Source: UBA4738 sp002413305 (lineage in GTDB: Bacteria > Actinomycetota > UBA4738). Taken from it: 46,884 nucleotides of DNA. Numbering within the stretch: the first letter of the stretch is position 1; every line of letters starts with the position of its first letter. The notes beneath the pieces were generated by a model. The model was not told where the DNA came from. It made no database searches and saw only the letters and a list, made by a program, of their open reading frames with translations. Of the stretch, positions 1-8,265 are shown piece by piece. The position numbers were made by a program, and so were the translations under genes. The DNA is taken from the NCBI GenBank assembly GCA_036847185.1, contig DAIUAM010000024.1, positions 1 through 46,884 on the forward strand. Reading direction: 5' to 3'.

Positions 1-88
1 CTATATAGAAGGCTTTCGCGCGGTCCACGTCCGAGACGGGGATCAATACGAGCTCGAGCTTCCAGTCCAGGCCGCAGCCTCCGTTCAT
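1..88 (-). CDS. VOC (glyoxalase/bleomycin resistance-like) family protein, N-terminal fragment
   Basis: The first 29 residues of a gene that runs off the left edge. They read from an ATG at 88 and include the stretch LELVLIPVSDVDRAKAFY. That stretch is the typical first beta strand and helix of vicinal-oxygen-chelate proteins, which bind a metal and act on small molecules (glyoxalases, dioxygenases, resistance proteins). Only this part is visible, so metal ligands and substrate cannot be judged. The call rests on the recognisable N-terminal pattern alone. Confidence 0.6.
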   Translation of the reverse strand, partial: MNGGCGLDWKLELVLIPVSDVDRAKAFYI

Positions 89-173
89 CCGGTCGGTCCC
101 TTGATACTGAAGCACGATGCGGCCCGCCGGGTGAGCGATGCGGCTGACCGAACGAACCGAGCGGATGGTTCGC

Positions 174-458
174 TCAGGCCCGTCGTTGCAGACGGTCCAT
201 CTCCCGGCGGATCTGCCCTTCGTCGGGCTCGTCGTTCCGGTAGACGTCCCAGGCGTTCATCGCGACCCCGATGCCCCACCCGACCATCGGGAACACCGGC
301 CAGAAGAAATGGTGGCCGGTGATGGCCCAGATCACGATCAGGAACGTGTTGACCAGCGCGTACACCATCAGGTGCCCGCGGAAGTCGGCTCGCTTCTTCA
401 GCTGTCGCAGGGCTCGCTCGCGAAGCTCCAGCTCATCCGTCATGGGATCGATCGACAT
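174..458 (-). CDS. 2TM domain-containing small membrane protein
   Basis: A 94-residue protein. A charged N-terminal helix (ELRERALRQLKKRADF) is followed by two hydrophobic segments, about residues 30-48 and 54-70, separated by GHHFFWP, and then an acidic/basic tail (EGQIRREMDRLQRR). This is the layout of the 2TM domain family (PF13239-like), often found beside or fused to histidine kinases, with no known enzymatic activity. The ATG at 458 is chosen because a GGGGGTGG ribosome-binding stretch lies just upstream. A longer start at 512 would add a non-hydrophobic Arg-rich leader without support. Membrane location is inferred from hydrophobicity. Confidence 0.7.
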   Translation of the reverse strand: MSIDPMTDELELRERALRQLKKRADFRGHLMVYALVNTFLIVIWAITGHHFFWPVFPMVGWGIGVAMNAWDVYRNDEPDEGQIRREMDRLQRRA

Positions 459-575
459 GTCGTCCACCCCCCTTCGCTCGCGAGCGTACGGCCCCACCCG
501 CCGGCACAACATGGCCGAACGTCCCGCTTGAGCACGGCCCCTCGACAGCCTTCGAAGCCGGGGCGCGCACCGGCC

Positions 576-1118
576 TCACCGGGCCGAGCGCCAGCGGGCG
601 GGTCCTCGCTGGTACCCGCGGGGCCTCAGGAGGCGCGAAGTGGACTTCCCGGGCACGAACCCCAGCCGGTGGACCTTGGGGCGCGCCAGCCTGGCGAAAT
701 CCCGGTAGGAGATGGTCATCGTGTCCGTGTGGGTCCCCACTTGGAACACGATCGATTCGTCTTCCTCCAGTGCTTCGTCCACGTGGACTGGGATGCCGTA
801 CAGGTTGCCGAGCGGCGGCATCGTGCCCGGCTCGCAGTCCGGGAAGGCGGCGGCGAATTCGTCCTCGCGAGCCAGGCGGACCTCCCGGACACCGAGCGCA
901 GTACCCGCGGCCCGCAGGTCCACGTCGAAGTGCCCGGACAGCACGAGCATGGCCAGCTGCTCGCCGGCGAAGACCATGACCACCTTGACCAGCTTCTTTC
1001 CCGGGATGTGCTCGGAGGCAGCCACCCGAGGCGCGGTGAAGACCGGCGGATTGTGCTGGATCTCGTAGGCGATCCCCCGCTGCGCGAGGTACGTCTCGAG
1101 GTTCTCCCTGCAGGCCAT
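576..1118 (-). CDS. YbaK/EbsC-type aminoacyl-tRNA deacylase-like protein
   Basis: A 180-residue protein of the YbaK/ProX superfamily, which hydrolyses mischarged aminoacyl-tRNAs in trans. Visible family features are the GKKLVKVVMV strand carrying the conserved lysine (about residues 40-49), the PPLGNLYGIPV segment, and the C-terminal GTHTDTMTISYRDF block. The ATG at 1118 is preceded by a GGAGG ribosome-binding site, so a longer open frame up to 1268 is not the likely start. After the core it has a basic C-terminal tail (GPARWRSAR). The exact misacylated substrate cannot be told from sequence; some relatives are annotated only as YbaK/EbsC-domain proteins. Confidence 0.8.
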   Translation of the reverse strand: MACRENLETYLAQRGIAYEIQHNPPVFTAPRVAASEHIPGKKLVKVVMVFAGEQLAMLVLSGHFDVDLRAAGTALGVREVRLAREDEFAAAFPDCEPGTMPPLGNLYGIPVHVDEALEEDESIVFQVGTHTDTMTISYRDFARLARPKVHRLGFVPGKSTSRLLRPRGYQRGPARWRSAR

Positions 1119-1254
1119 CGCCAACCTCCTCGTCGGTCGTCCGCCGTCCCCGACTCTCGCCGGGACCTGTCGTGCCGCCCAGGGTCGAATGGCCCGCCAT
1201 CGGGGATCGGTTTGGCGGGGTCCGGCGACGGCCATGGTGTTCGAACAACCTCGT

Positions 1255-1635
1255 CTACAGGTCCGCACACTCCACCACGACGCTCAGCAGGTCCCTGAGG
1301 GAGACCATGCCGGTCACGTCGCCCGCCTCCCCCACCGGCAGGTGGCGCACGTCGAGCTCGAGCATCTCGGCCGCGGCCTCGCGAACGCCCGTTCTCGGCC
1401 CGATCATGACCGAGTGGTCGGTCATGTAGTCCGCCACGATCGCCGACGACGGCTGGTCCTCCGCCAGGATGGCGCGGGTCAGATCGCGCTCGGTGATGAT
1501 GCCGACGAACTTCGCCTCGTCGAGCACCATCATGGCGCTGATGTCGTTCGCCCGCATCCGGCGGGCAGCCTCGGTCAGCGGGTCCATGGGTCCGATCACG
1601 AACACCTCCTGGCGGTAGATCCGGTCGATCTCCAT
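1255..1635 (-). CDS. CBS-domain pair protein
   Basis: A 126-residue protein made of two consecutive CBS motifs (about residues 8-60 and 72-126) and nothing else. The motifs show the usual pattern PLTEAARRM, ISAMMVLDE, FVGIITERDL and then GVREAAAEML, VRHLPVGE, VTGMVSLRDLL. Stand-alone CBS pairs bind adenosyl nucleotides (AMP, ATP, NAD, SAM) and act as energy or redox sensors, often on a neighbouring enzyme. The ATG at 1635 has an AGGAGAGGA site. An alternative ATG at 1683 would overlap the stop of the upstream oxidoreductase as ATGA. Either way the gene lies directly downstream of the NfnAB-like fusion, so it may sense the cofactor state controlled by that enzyme (inference). Confidence 0.85.
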   Translation of the reverse strand: MEIDRIYRQEVFVIGPMDPLTEAARRMRANDISAMMVLDEAKFVGIITERDLTRAILAEDQPSSAIVADYMTDHSVMIGPRTGVREAAAEMLELDVRHLPVGEAGDVTGMVSLRDLLSVVVECADL

Positions 1636-1679
1636 CGGTTCCTCTCCTCTCCCCTTCGTTCGCGCATTCGTCGTCCCGC

Positions 1680-4085
1680 TCATCCCGCGGGAACCAGGTC
1701 CGCCGCGGCGGTGTCGGTGGGGTTTCCGGACAGGCGCAGGTGCCGCAGCATCCCAGTAGCCGCGCGCCGCCCCGCCCCCATGGCGAGGATCACCGTCGCC
1801 GACCCGGTCACGATGTCGCCGCCGGCGAACACCCCGGGGACCGACGTCATCTGGGTCACCGGGTCGACTTCGATGTAGCCACGCCAGTTCGTCTCGAGCC
1901 CGTCGGTCGTCCGGGCGATGACCGGGTTCGCCGAGGTGCCGAGCGCCGGGACGACCATGTCGACGTCGAGGACGTGTTCGCTCCCGGGCTTCGCCACCGG
2001 CCTCGGCCGCCCCGACTCGTCCGGCTCCCTCAGCTCCATGTCGATGACCTCCATCCCGGTCACCCAGCCCTCGGCGTTACCGATGATGCGGGTGGGGTTG
2101 GTGAGCCACCGGCACTCCACGCCCTCCTCGATCGCGTGGTGGAGCTCCTCTGCCCGGGCCGGCGATTCGGCAGCCGTTCGCCGGTACACGAGGAAGACCC
2201 TCTCGGCGCCCATGCGCAGCGCCACGCGGCAAGCATCCATCGCCGTGTTCCCTGCGCCGACCACGGCCACACGCCTGCTTATCCCCACCGGCGTGTCGTA
2301 CAGGGGCTGGCGGAACCCCTGCATCAGGTTCACCCGGGTCAGGAACTCGTTGGCCGAGACGACGCCGTTCAGCGCCTCGCCCGGGATCCCCATGAACCTG
2401 GGGCTGCCGGCGCCGGTCCCGACGAACACCACGTCGAAGCCCAACTCGCGGATGAGCTGCGGCGCGGTGAAGACCTTGCCGATGATCTTGTCCACTTCGA
2501 ACTTCACACCCAGGGCGGCCAGCGCCTCGACCTCGATGTCGATCGTGTCGTTCGGAAGCCGGAACTCCGGGATGCCGTACTTCAGGACTCCGCCGGCGAC
2601 GTGCAGAGCCTCGTAGACGGTTACGTCGAACCCGGCGCGCACCAAGTCGCCGGCACAGGCCAGCCCGGCCGGGCCCGAACCGATGATGGCAGCCCGCTTC
2701 CCGGTGGGTGCCGCGGTGACGGGTTCCTCCCAGCCCCGGCCGGCCCCGAAGTCGGCAACGAACCGCTCCAGCCGGCCCACCGCCACCGGGTCCCGCTTCT
2801 TGCCCACGATGCAGGTCGCCTCGCACTGGATCTCCTGCGGGCAGACCCGCCCGCAGACCGCTGGAAGGCTGTTCGCCGACTTGAGGATCAGATAGGCGAC
2901 TTCCAGCTCCTTGTGGGCCAGCGCCCCGATGAAGCCGGGGATGTCGACCCGCACCGGGCACCCTTCGATGCACTTCGGCTTCGTGCACTGGATGCACCGA
3001 TCGGCTTCCGCCAGCGCCGACTCTAGGTCGAACCCGAGGGCCACCTCGCCGAAGTTCTTGACCCGCAGCTGCGGGCTCTGCACCGGCATCGGAGTCCGCG
3101 TGGGCGAGACCGTGTTGACATTCTTCGGCCTCGCCCGTGTGCCGGGGGCAGTCGGCGGATCCGGCGTGGGAACCGGCTGGCCCCAGAAGTGGAACGATCG
3201 GGTTCGGGGCGGCAGCACCGCGGGGTTGTCGCCACCCGGGCCGAGCTCCCGCAGGCGCCGGCGCTCCGCTTGGTAGCGGCCCAGACACTCGCGCTCTTCG
3301 TACTCGAAGCGCCGCATCCGAAGCGCCAGCTCGTCGAAGTCCACCTGGTGTCCGTCGAAGTCCGGGCCGTCGACGCAGGCGAAGCGCATCGCGCCCCCGA
3401 CCGTCACCCGGCAGCTTCCGCACATCCCGGTGCCGTCGACCATGATCGCGTTCAGGCTGACCATGGTGCGGATGCCGAGCGGCCGGGTCAGTTCGGCGCA
3501 GGCCTTCATCATGCCGAGCGGCCCGATGGCGATGACCTCGTCGATGTCAGGCTGCTCCTGCAGGACCTGGTCGAGCACCACGGTCACGAAACCCTTGGTG
3601 CCGAACGAGCCGTCGTCAGTGGCCACATGCGTCTCGTCCGAATGCCGTTCGAACCGGTCCAGCCAGAACATCTGGTCCTTCGACCGGAAGCCAACGATCG
3701 AGATCGTGCGCGAGCCCAGCTCGTTGTGCCTTCGGAGCTGCGGGAAGACCGGGGCCACGCCGAGCCCGCCGCCGACCACGACGACCGAGCCTCGCCGCTC
3801 CAGCCGGGAGGCCACACCCAGCGGGCCGATGAAGTCAAGGAGAAACTGGCCCTCGACCAGCTCCATCATCTGGTAGGTGGTCTTGCCGACCGCCTGGACC
3901 ACGATGGTCACGGTTCCGGCATCGCGGTCGTAGTCGGCGACCGTCAGCGGTATACGTTCGCCATGCTCGTCGATGCGGACCATAACGAAGTGGCCGGGCT
4001 GGCACGCCTCGGCCACATCCGGAGCCAGGACCTCCAGGAGGAAGGTCGTCGGCTCGTACTGTTCTCGCTTGACGATCTGGTACAT
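1680..4085 (-). CDS. NfnAB-like fused flavin/iron-sulfur NAD(P)H oxidoreductase (FNR/DHOD-B-like + GltD-like)
   Basis: An 801-residue fusion. Residues 1-105 form a ferredoxin-reductase-type FAD domain. Residues 110-220 are an NAD-binding lobe with VVVVGGGLGV. Around 225-275 is a 2Fe-2S cysteine cluster (GMCGSC and a following FAC). A proline-rich linker leads, from about 335, to a GltD-type half: CIQCTKPKCIEGCP (about 362-376) and CGRVCPQEIQC (about 411) bind 4Fe-4S clusters, GSGPAGLACAG (about 465) binds FAD, and GAGNTAMDA (about 610) binds NAD(P)H. In Nfn/sulfide dehydrogenase enzymes these two halves are separate subunits that exchange electrons between NADH, NADPH and ferredoxin. No glutamate-synthase large subunit is nearby, which favours a transhydrogenase role over glutamate synthesis. 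The neighbouring CBS gene follows closely. Confidence 0.85.
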   Translation of the reverse strand: MYQIVKREQYEPTTFLLEVLAPDVAEACQPGHFVMVRIDEHGERIPLTVADYDRDAGTVTIVVQAVGKTTYQMMELVEGQFLLDFIGPLGVASRLERRGSVVVVGGGLGVAPVFPQLRRHNELGSRTISIVGFRSKDQMFWLDRFERHSDETHVATDDGSFGTKGFVTVVLDQVLQEQPDIDEVIAIGPLGMMKACAELTRPLGIRTMVSLNAIMVDGTGMCGSCRVTVGGAMRFACVDGPDFDGHQVDFDELALRMRRFEYEERECLGRYQAERRRLRELGPGGDNPAVLPPRTRSFHFWGQPVPTPDPPTAPGTRARPKNVNTVSPTRTPMPVQSPQLRVKNFGEVALGFDLESALAEADRCIQCTKPKCIEGCPVRVDIPGFIGALAHKELEVAYLILKSANSLPAVCGRVCPQEIQCEATCIVGKKRDPVAVGRLERFVADFGAGRGWEEPVTAAPTGKRAAIIGSGPAGLACAGDLVRAGFDVTVYEALHVAGGVLKYGIPEFRLPNDTIDIEVEALAALGVKFEVDKIIGKVFTAPQLIRELGFDVVFVGTGAGSPRFMGIPGEALNGVVSANEFLTRVNLMQGFRQPLYDTPVGISRRVAVVGAGNTAMDACRVALRMGAERVFLVYRRTAAESPARAEELHHAIEEGVECRWLTNPTRIIGNAEGWVTGMEVIDMELREPDESGRPRPVAKPGSEHVLDVDMVVPALGTSANPVIARTTDGLETNWRGYIEVDPVTQMTSVPGVFAGGDIVTGSATVILAMGAGRRAATGMLRHLRLSGNPTDTAAADLVPAG

Positions 4086-4244
4086 CGTGTCGACCTCAGA
4101 CCCCGGTTCCCGGGACCCGGAGGGTCACCGCCTCTCTCAAGAATCGCCCTACTCGGATTTCAATCCCTAGGGGGCAGACCGTGGGAGGCCGAACGGCCCC
4201 TCCAGAACGGACCGGGCGGCCCCGACGCTCGTCGCTCGCGACCT

Positions 4245-5396
4245 TCAGGCCACGGTCCGAAGCGCGCGGATGCCACCCGTCCAGGCGGCAAGGCTGGCCC
4301 GGAACAGCGCGCGCTCCTCGTCCGAGCCGTCCGGCCGAAGCCCGGCGGCTCCTCCTCGGGCCAGCAGGACCGGCAACAACCGCGCCAGCTGACGCCCATA
4401 GCGTTCCATGCATGGGCGTGGGTACACCCCCGGCCACGAGTAGCAGGACACGACGGTGCGGCGTTCGTCCTTCGGCACTGCGGGCGGGACCTGCGTCTCC
4501 CACACCGGGTCATCGGGCCGGAAGCTCCAGCCGTTCAGATCGCCCTGGGGGATGCCTTCGATGCTTCGAACCGTCGGCGGCGAATCGTGCAGCAGGTAGG
4601 GGTCGACGACCAGATCGCAGATCACCGCGTGACGCGGCAACCAGGCCAGCCAGGCGTTCGGGATCAACGCGCGAGTCGGATCGTCGCGCTGAGAGGCGTC
4701 GACCAGGAGATCGGTGCGGCGGAGCCGGCGGTGCATGTACGCCTCGTTGTGGGTGAGATTGCGTCCGACGGTGACCACTTCGACGCCGAGGCAGCCGAGC
4801 GACGCCTGCTGGGTGGAACGCTCGACGCACCCGTACTTGGTGGCGGCCTCCACTGCGTGCTTGCCGACCAGGCCGGCTCCGAGGATCGCGGCGCGGATCG
4901 GCCGCCTCTTCGGCCGCCGGAATCCCGGGAACGACTGCTCGAGCTCGTCGAATGCGGCCTCCACGCCGTTCCACGCCACCGCCCGGGCGTTCTCCACGAG
5001 CCGGCCGCCGTCGTCGTCGACGATCGAGTCCAGGCTCACTGCCTCGAGCCCGAGCTCGACCAGGCGGCTCAGCCGGTCTGGCCGGGTGGGGAAGTGGAGC
5101 ATCGAAACGAGCGTGGCGCCGGGCCGAAGCCGCTTGAAGTCATCCGGGCACCGCAGGACCAGGACCACATCCTGTCGGTAGGCCTCGTCCGAGGAGACGG
5201 CGTGCACGTGCGGGGCGATCCCCGCGTAGTCCCCATCCGTCAACCCCATCCCGGAGCCGATGCCCGACTCGACGAAGACCTCGGCTCCCGCCGCCACCAG
5301 ACCCTCCACCAGGGCAGGTAGGAAGTCCCGGCGCTCCCCCGCCTCCTTGTGCATCCGGGGCAGGCCGAACGTCAGCGGGCGTGTGCGGTTCGCCAT
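4245..5396 (-). CDS. Alanine dehydrogenase/transhydrogenase-like protein, paralogue B
   Basis: A 383-residue protein, close to the usual 370 of alanine dehydrogenases. The N-terminal half carries HKEAGERRDFLPALV (the E-R...LP motif of the AlaDH/PNT N domain) and SMLHFPTRP with the catalytic-type His. The C-terminal half has a Rossmann motif GAGLVGKHAVEAA. The region aligning with the pyruvate-binding lysine motif VKEP reads LRCP, so Lys appears replaced by Arg. C-terminal CYSWPGVYPRPCMERY is shared with the upstream neighbour. The ATG at 5396 overlaps the end of paralogue A by 25 bases, suggesting coupled translation; a GGAG lies 11 bases upstream. Substrate is unknown: an amino-acid or imino-acid dehydrogenase is the best guess. 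Confidence 0.7.
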   Translation of the reverse strand: MANRTRPLTFGLPRMHKEAGERRDFLPALVEGLVAAGAEVFVESGIGSGMGLTDGDYAGIAPHVHAVSSDEAYRQDVVLVLRCPDDFKRLRPGATLVSMLHFPTRPDRLSRLVELGLEAVSLDSIVDDDGGRLVENARAVAWNGVEAAFDELEQSFPGFRRPKRRPIRAAILGAGLVGKHAVEAATKYGCVERSTQQASLGCLGVEVVTVGRNLTHNEAYMHRRLRRTDLLVDASQRDDPTRALIPNAWLAWLPRHAVICDLVVDPYLLHDSPPTVRSIEGIPQGDLNGWSFRPDDPVWETQVPPAVPKDERRTVVSCYSWPGVYPRPCMERYGRQLARLLPVLLARGGAAGLRPDGSDEERALFRASLAAWTGGIRALRTVA

Positions 5397-6499
5397 CTCG
5401 ACAGCTCCGCGCGGGCTACCGCGCGCTCGTAGTGCGTGCCGCCGACCGGGTCCCACCCCTCGATCGGCTTCTCCAGGATGACCCGGAGGACTGGCTCCAC
5501 CTGGCGGCTATAGACCTCCATGCAGTCGCGGGGATGCACACCCGGCCACGAGTAGCACGAAAGGGCAGCTCGCCGGTTTTGGGCCGCCAGCCGCGGATCC
5601 AGACGCCGATAGGTGGGGTCTTCGGGATAGAAGACGTACTGGTCGAGGTTGCCCTCGGGGATGCCCTCGATCCCCTTGACCTTCGGCGGCCTGGTGGAGA
5701 AATCGTAGGGGTCGACCGACAGGTCCAGGATCACCGCATGCTGGGGCAGCGAGCCGATCCATTCGTTCGGGACCACCGGCCGGCTGGGGTCGGGGCGCTG
5801 GGTAGCGTCGACCAGGAAGTCGGTCTGCTCCAGCCTGCTGAGCATGTAGTTCTCATTCCAGGTGAGGTCGAAGTCCACCACCGTGACCTCCACCCCCGGG
5901 ACCTTCCGGGCGATCATCTGCTCGCGGAGCCGCCGATCGCCATACCGAGTGGCCGCGGCCACCGCATGGACTCCGACCGCCCCCGACCCGAGCACGGTGA
6001 CGCGCAGGGGCCGTCGGCCCGGGTCGTCGAACCGCGGGTACCGCCGGGACAGCACCTGGAACGCGGCGCTGACCCCATTCCAGCCGACGGCCTCCATGTT
6101 CTCGACCAGCCGGTGGCCGAAGTCGTCGGTGATCGAATCCATGCTGACAGCCCTGATGCCGAGTTCCGCCAAGAGGGCCACCCGGCCCGGCCGGGTGGGG
6201 TAGTGGAGCATCGAGAGCAGGACGGCCCCGGGCCGGATATGGCGAAGGGCCTCCTCTGCCGGGCAGCGAACGACCGCCACCACGTCCTGGGCCAGACAGT
6301 CCTCGTGGGAGCCGAACTTCGCCTTGTCCGAGGCCCGCAGGTAGTCCTCTCGGTTGAGGCCCATGGGTTCCCCGTAGCCCTCCTCGAGCACCATCTGGGG
6401 GACCCCCCCTCGGTCGAGGAAGGAGACCAGGCAGGGCAAAAAGGCCCGGCGTTCCCCGGCCTCCATGTGCATCAGGGGAAGACCCACGGTCATGGTCAC
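5372..6499 (-). CDS. Alanine dehydrogenase/transhydrogenase-like protein, paralogue A
   Basis: A 375-residue protein and first gene of a tandem pair. Family features are MHMEAGERRAFLPCLV near residue 10, SMLHYPTRPGR (about 99-109), DSITDDFGHRLVENMEAVGWNG, and the nucleotide-binding GSGAVGVHAVAAATRYG (about 173-189). As in the downstream paralogue, the position expected for the substrate-binding Lys of alanine dehydrogenase is Arg (VVRCP), while the His is kept. Both also share WNENYML/HNEAYMH and a conserved CYSWPGV near the C terminus, which true alanine dehydrogenases lack as far as I can recall. The pair may form a hetero-oligomer. The neighbour asnA and the redox fusion suggest nitrogen or amino-acid metabolism (inference). 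Confidence 0.7.
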   Translation of the reverse strand: MTMTVGLPLMHMEAGERRAFLPCLVSFLDRGGVPQMVLEEGYGEPMGLNREDYLRASDKAKFGSHEDCLAQDVVAVVRCPAEEALRHIRPGAVLLSMLHYPTRPGRVALLAELGIRAVSMDSITDDFGHRLVENMEAVGWNGVSAAFQVLSRRYPRFDDPGRRPLRVTVLGSGAVGVHAVAAATRYGDRRLREQMIARKVPGVEVTVVDFDLTWNENYMLSRLEQTDFLVDATQRPDPSRPVVPNEWIGSLPQHAVILDLSVDPYDFSTRPPKVKGIEGIPEGNLDQYVFYPEDPTYRRLDPRLAAQNRRAALSCYSWPGVHPRDCMEVYSRQVEPVLRVILEKPIEGWDPVGGTHYERAVARAELSRWRTAHAR

Positions 6500-6614
6500 C
6501 CGTTCTCGACCTCACCCTCTCCGAACCACGCCCGGAACCCCACCCTGACGGCGCCTCATTCCGCCCACCAGGGGCGACCGGCACGATTCGAACGGGACCT
6601 CCGCGCGCTCCTCT

Positions 6615-7763
6615 TTAGTCGAGAACGTGGATGCCGTACCGCGCGCCCATCTCCTTCAGCACCTGGGGCCACACCGTCACACTGACCTCGCCGAGGTGGG
6701 CCTTGCGGAGCAACAGCATCTGCGTCCGCGACTGGCCGATGCGTCCACCGACCGAGAGCGGGAGGGACCCGTCGGCGATGCCGCGATGATAGGGGAGCTC
6801 GAGCCAGTCGAGCTGGCCGGTGATCTCGAGCTGACGGCGCAGGCTTCCGGCGTCCACCCGGATGCCCATCGAGGTGAGCTCGTGCCGTCGCTTGGTCACC
6901 GGGTTCCACACCAGGATGTCGCCGTTCAGCCCGTGCATCGGCCGGCCGTCCCCGGAGGTGGTCTCGGTCACCCAGTCGTCGTAGTCAGCTGCCCGCATCT
7001 CGTGTGGGTAGCCGTCGGCCAGCGTCCAGCCGATCCCGACGATGAACACCGCCGCGTACTCCTGCAAGATCCTCGTCTCGCGCTCCTTGCGGGGGAGGTC
7101 CGGGTAGCGGGCAAGGAGGTCCTCCGCATGCAGAAACGTGATCTCCTCTTGGAGGTTCGGGTATCGCGGATCGCCGAGCTGCGGGAACAGCTCCTGGGCG
7201 TGGGCTTCGGCCCCCCGAAGCACCTTCCAGATCTTCCGGACGACCTCCTTCAGGAAGACCAGGTCGCGCTGTTCGGCGGTGATGACCCGTTCCCAGTCCC
7301 ACTGGTCGACGTACGCACTGTGGTCGTGATCCAGGAAGTAGTCCTTGCGGACCGCCCGCATGTCCGTGCACAGTCCCTCTCCCGCCTGCAGGCCGAACTG
7401 CCGCAGGGCCATCCGCTTCCACTTCGTCGCCGCCTGCACAACCTGCGCGTCAATCGGGTGCAGGCCGCGGTCGTTCGAGATGTGGAACTGCACTGGGGTG
7501 CGCGATCCGTCCCGGTCCAGCATGTCGTTCACGCCGGACTCCGCGTCCACGATCAGGGGGACCTGCACCATCATCAGGCCAAGCTCTCGGCACAGTTCGT
7601 CCTCGATGTACCGCTTGACCGCGAAGATCGCCAGCTGCGTCTCGCGGGGGTCGAGCAGCGACCGGTAGTCGCGTGGGAGCACCCGTTCGATCTCCTCGTA
7701 CGTGCCGATGCCCGGCCCGGCCAGGTCCGCCTTCTTGCCGTCTATCACCAGATCCGTCGCCAT
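6615..7763 (-). CDS. asnA: Aspartate--ammonia ligase (ammonia-dependent asparagine synthetase)
   Basis: A 382-residue AsnA, which makes asparagine from aspartate, ammonia and ATP with a class II aminoacyl-tRNA-synthetase fold. Diagnostic stretches are LMMVQVPLIVDAESGVND, PVQFHISNDRGLHPIDAQ, GEGLCTDMRAVRKDY followed by LDHDHSAYVDQWDWE, and DGRPMHGLNGDILVWNP. It is longer than the roughly 330-residue enterobacterial enzyme, with extra sequence around residues 175-230. The ATG at 7763 has a GAGGAGG site. It lies upstream of the two AlaDH-like genes on the same strand with about 115 bases between, so co-transcription is possible. The family assignment is secure. Confidence 0.93.
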   Translation of the reverse strand: MATDLVIDGKKADLAGPGIGTYEEIERVLPRDYRSLLDPRETQLAIFAVKRYIEDELCRELGLMMVQVPLIVDAESGVNDMLDRDGSRTPVQFHISNDRGLHPIDAQVVQAATKWKRMALRQFGLQAGEGLCTDMRAVRKDYFLDHDHSAYVDQWDWERVITAEQRDLVFLKEVVRKIWKVLRGAEAHAQELFPQLGDPRYPNLQEEITFLHAEDLLARYPDLPRKERETRILQEYAAVFIVGIGWTLADGYPHEMRAADYDDWVTETTSGDGRPMHGLNGDILVWNPVTKRRHELTSMGIRVDAGSLRRQLEITGQLDWLELPYHRGIADGSLPLSVGGRIGQSRTQMLLLRKAHLGEVSVTVWPQVLKEMGARYGIHVLD

Positions 7764-8034
7764 CGCCCTGCCCTCCTCATCCTCGAGACAATCCGGCCCC
7801 GCCGTTTGGCTCGGAGCGCGCGGTTCCGGGTCGAGCGTCCGACCACAAGGGGCTCGCCGACCAGTTCGTCCGGCCCGCCATCTGCCTGCCGCTCGGCCCT
7901 CCCGCGAGAGCGCATGGCGTCATGCCACCTGACGGTGGGCAGTCCCGGGCTTGGCCGCCAAGGGTCCCGTGGATCCCGTGCCTCGGGTCCCTGACGATCT
8001 GACCCTCCGGGTGGGAGCCTCGGAGGTGGAGGTG
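7764..8034 (+). other. Intergenic region upstream of asnA and of a small membrane ORF
   Basis: About 270 bases between the divergent asnA and the small gene at 8035. Apart from the ribosome-binding sites next to each start I see no gene, no strong promoter pair and no structured RNA motif I can name. Confidence 0.4.
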
Positions 8035-8181
8035 ATGCAGATGTACGCCATCGCATCCCCGAGCTACGGACCTCCTCCGATGACCGCTGCCGACTGGATC
8101 GCCCTGGCCGCCATCGTCGCGTTCTTCGTCCTGCTGGCTACGGTCCGGCCATGGTTCGGCCACCGCCTCCACAGCACGTAG
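8035..8181 (+). CDS. Small single-span membrane protein (48 aa)
   Basis: A 48-residue frame beginning MQMYAIASP. It has one hydrophobic segment (WIALAAIVAFFVLLATV, about residues 23-39) and then a short basic tail (GHRLHST). A GGAGG lies 8 bases before the ATG at 8035, which is a near-ideal ribosome-binding site and the main reason to believe it. The frame continues open upstream without support. No family is recognised. It is followed by a perfect palindrome at 8221 that would terminate it. Confidence 0.45.
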   Translation: MQMYAIASPSYGPPPMTAADWIALAAIVAFFVLLATVRPWFGHRLHST

Positions 8182-8220
8182 GCGTCACGGGAAGACCGTA
8201 GCCCACGGAGGCCTCCATCA

Positions 8221-8248
8221 CGGATCGGGGCGGCGCCGCCCCGATCCG
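8221..8248. terminator. 28-bp perfect palindrome, probable bidirectional terminator
   Basis: Positions 8221-8234 (CGGATCGGGGCGGC) are followed immediately by their exact reverse complement at 8235-8248, with no spacer. It sits between convergent genes (the small ORF ending at 8181 and the amidase ending at 8266), the usual place for a shared terminator in GC-rich genomes. No long T tract follows on either side. A regulator binding site is the other reading. Confidence 0.55.
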
Positions 8249-8265
8249 GCATTTCGGGACCGAGG

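Noticed and set aside
4155..4172. ATTTCAATCCC, resembling the end of some CRISPR repeats
   Set aside because: Single copy, no regularly spaced repeats and no cas genes in the window.
138..5321. Long plus-strand open frames opposite the minus-strand genes (for example 138-1298 and 3189-5321)
   Set aside because: High GC keeps antisense frames open. Their translations are low-complexity Arg/Pro/Gly/His-rich and match no family, while the minus frames encode clear domains.
6566..6605. tRNA-like 3' end on the minus strand (a GTTCGAATC T-loop motif followed by an acceptor-like stretch)
   Set aside because: The T-stem does not pair properly (two mismatches in five), and no D- or anticodon arm can be placed without entering asnA. 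At most it is a decayed remnant.
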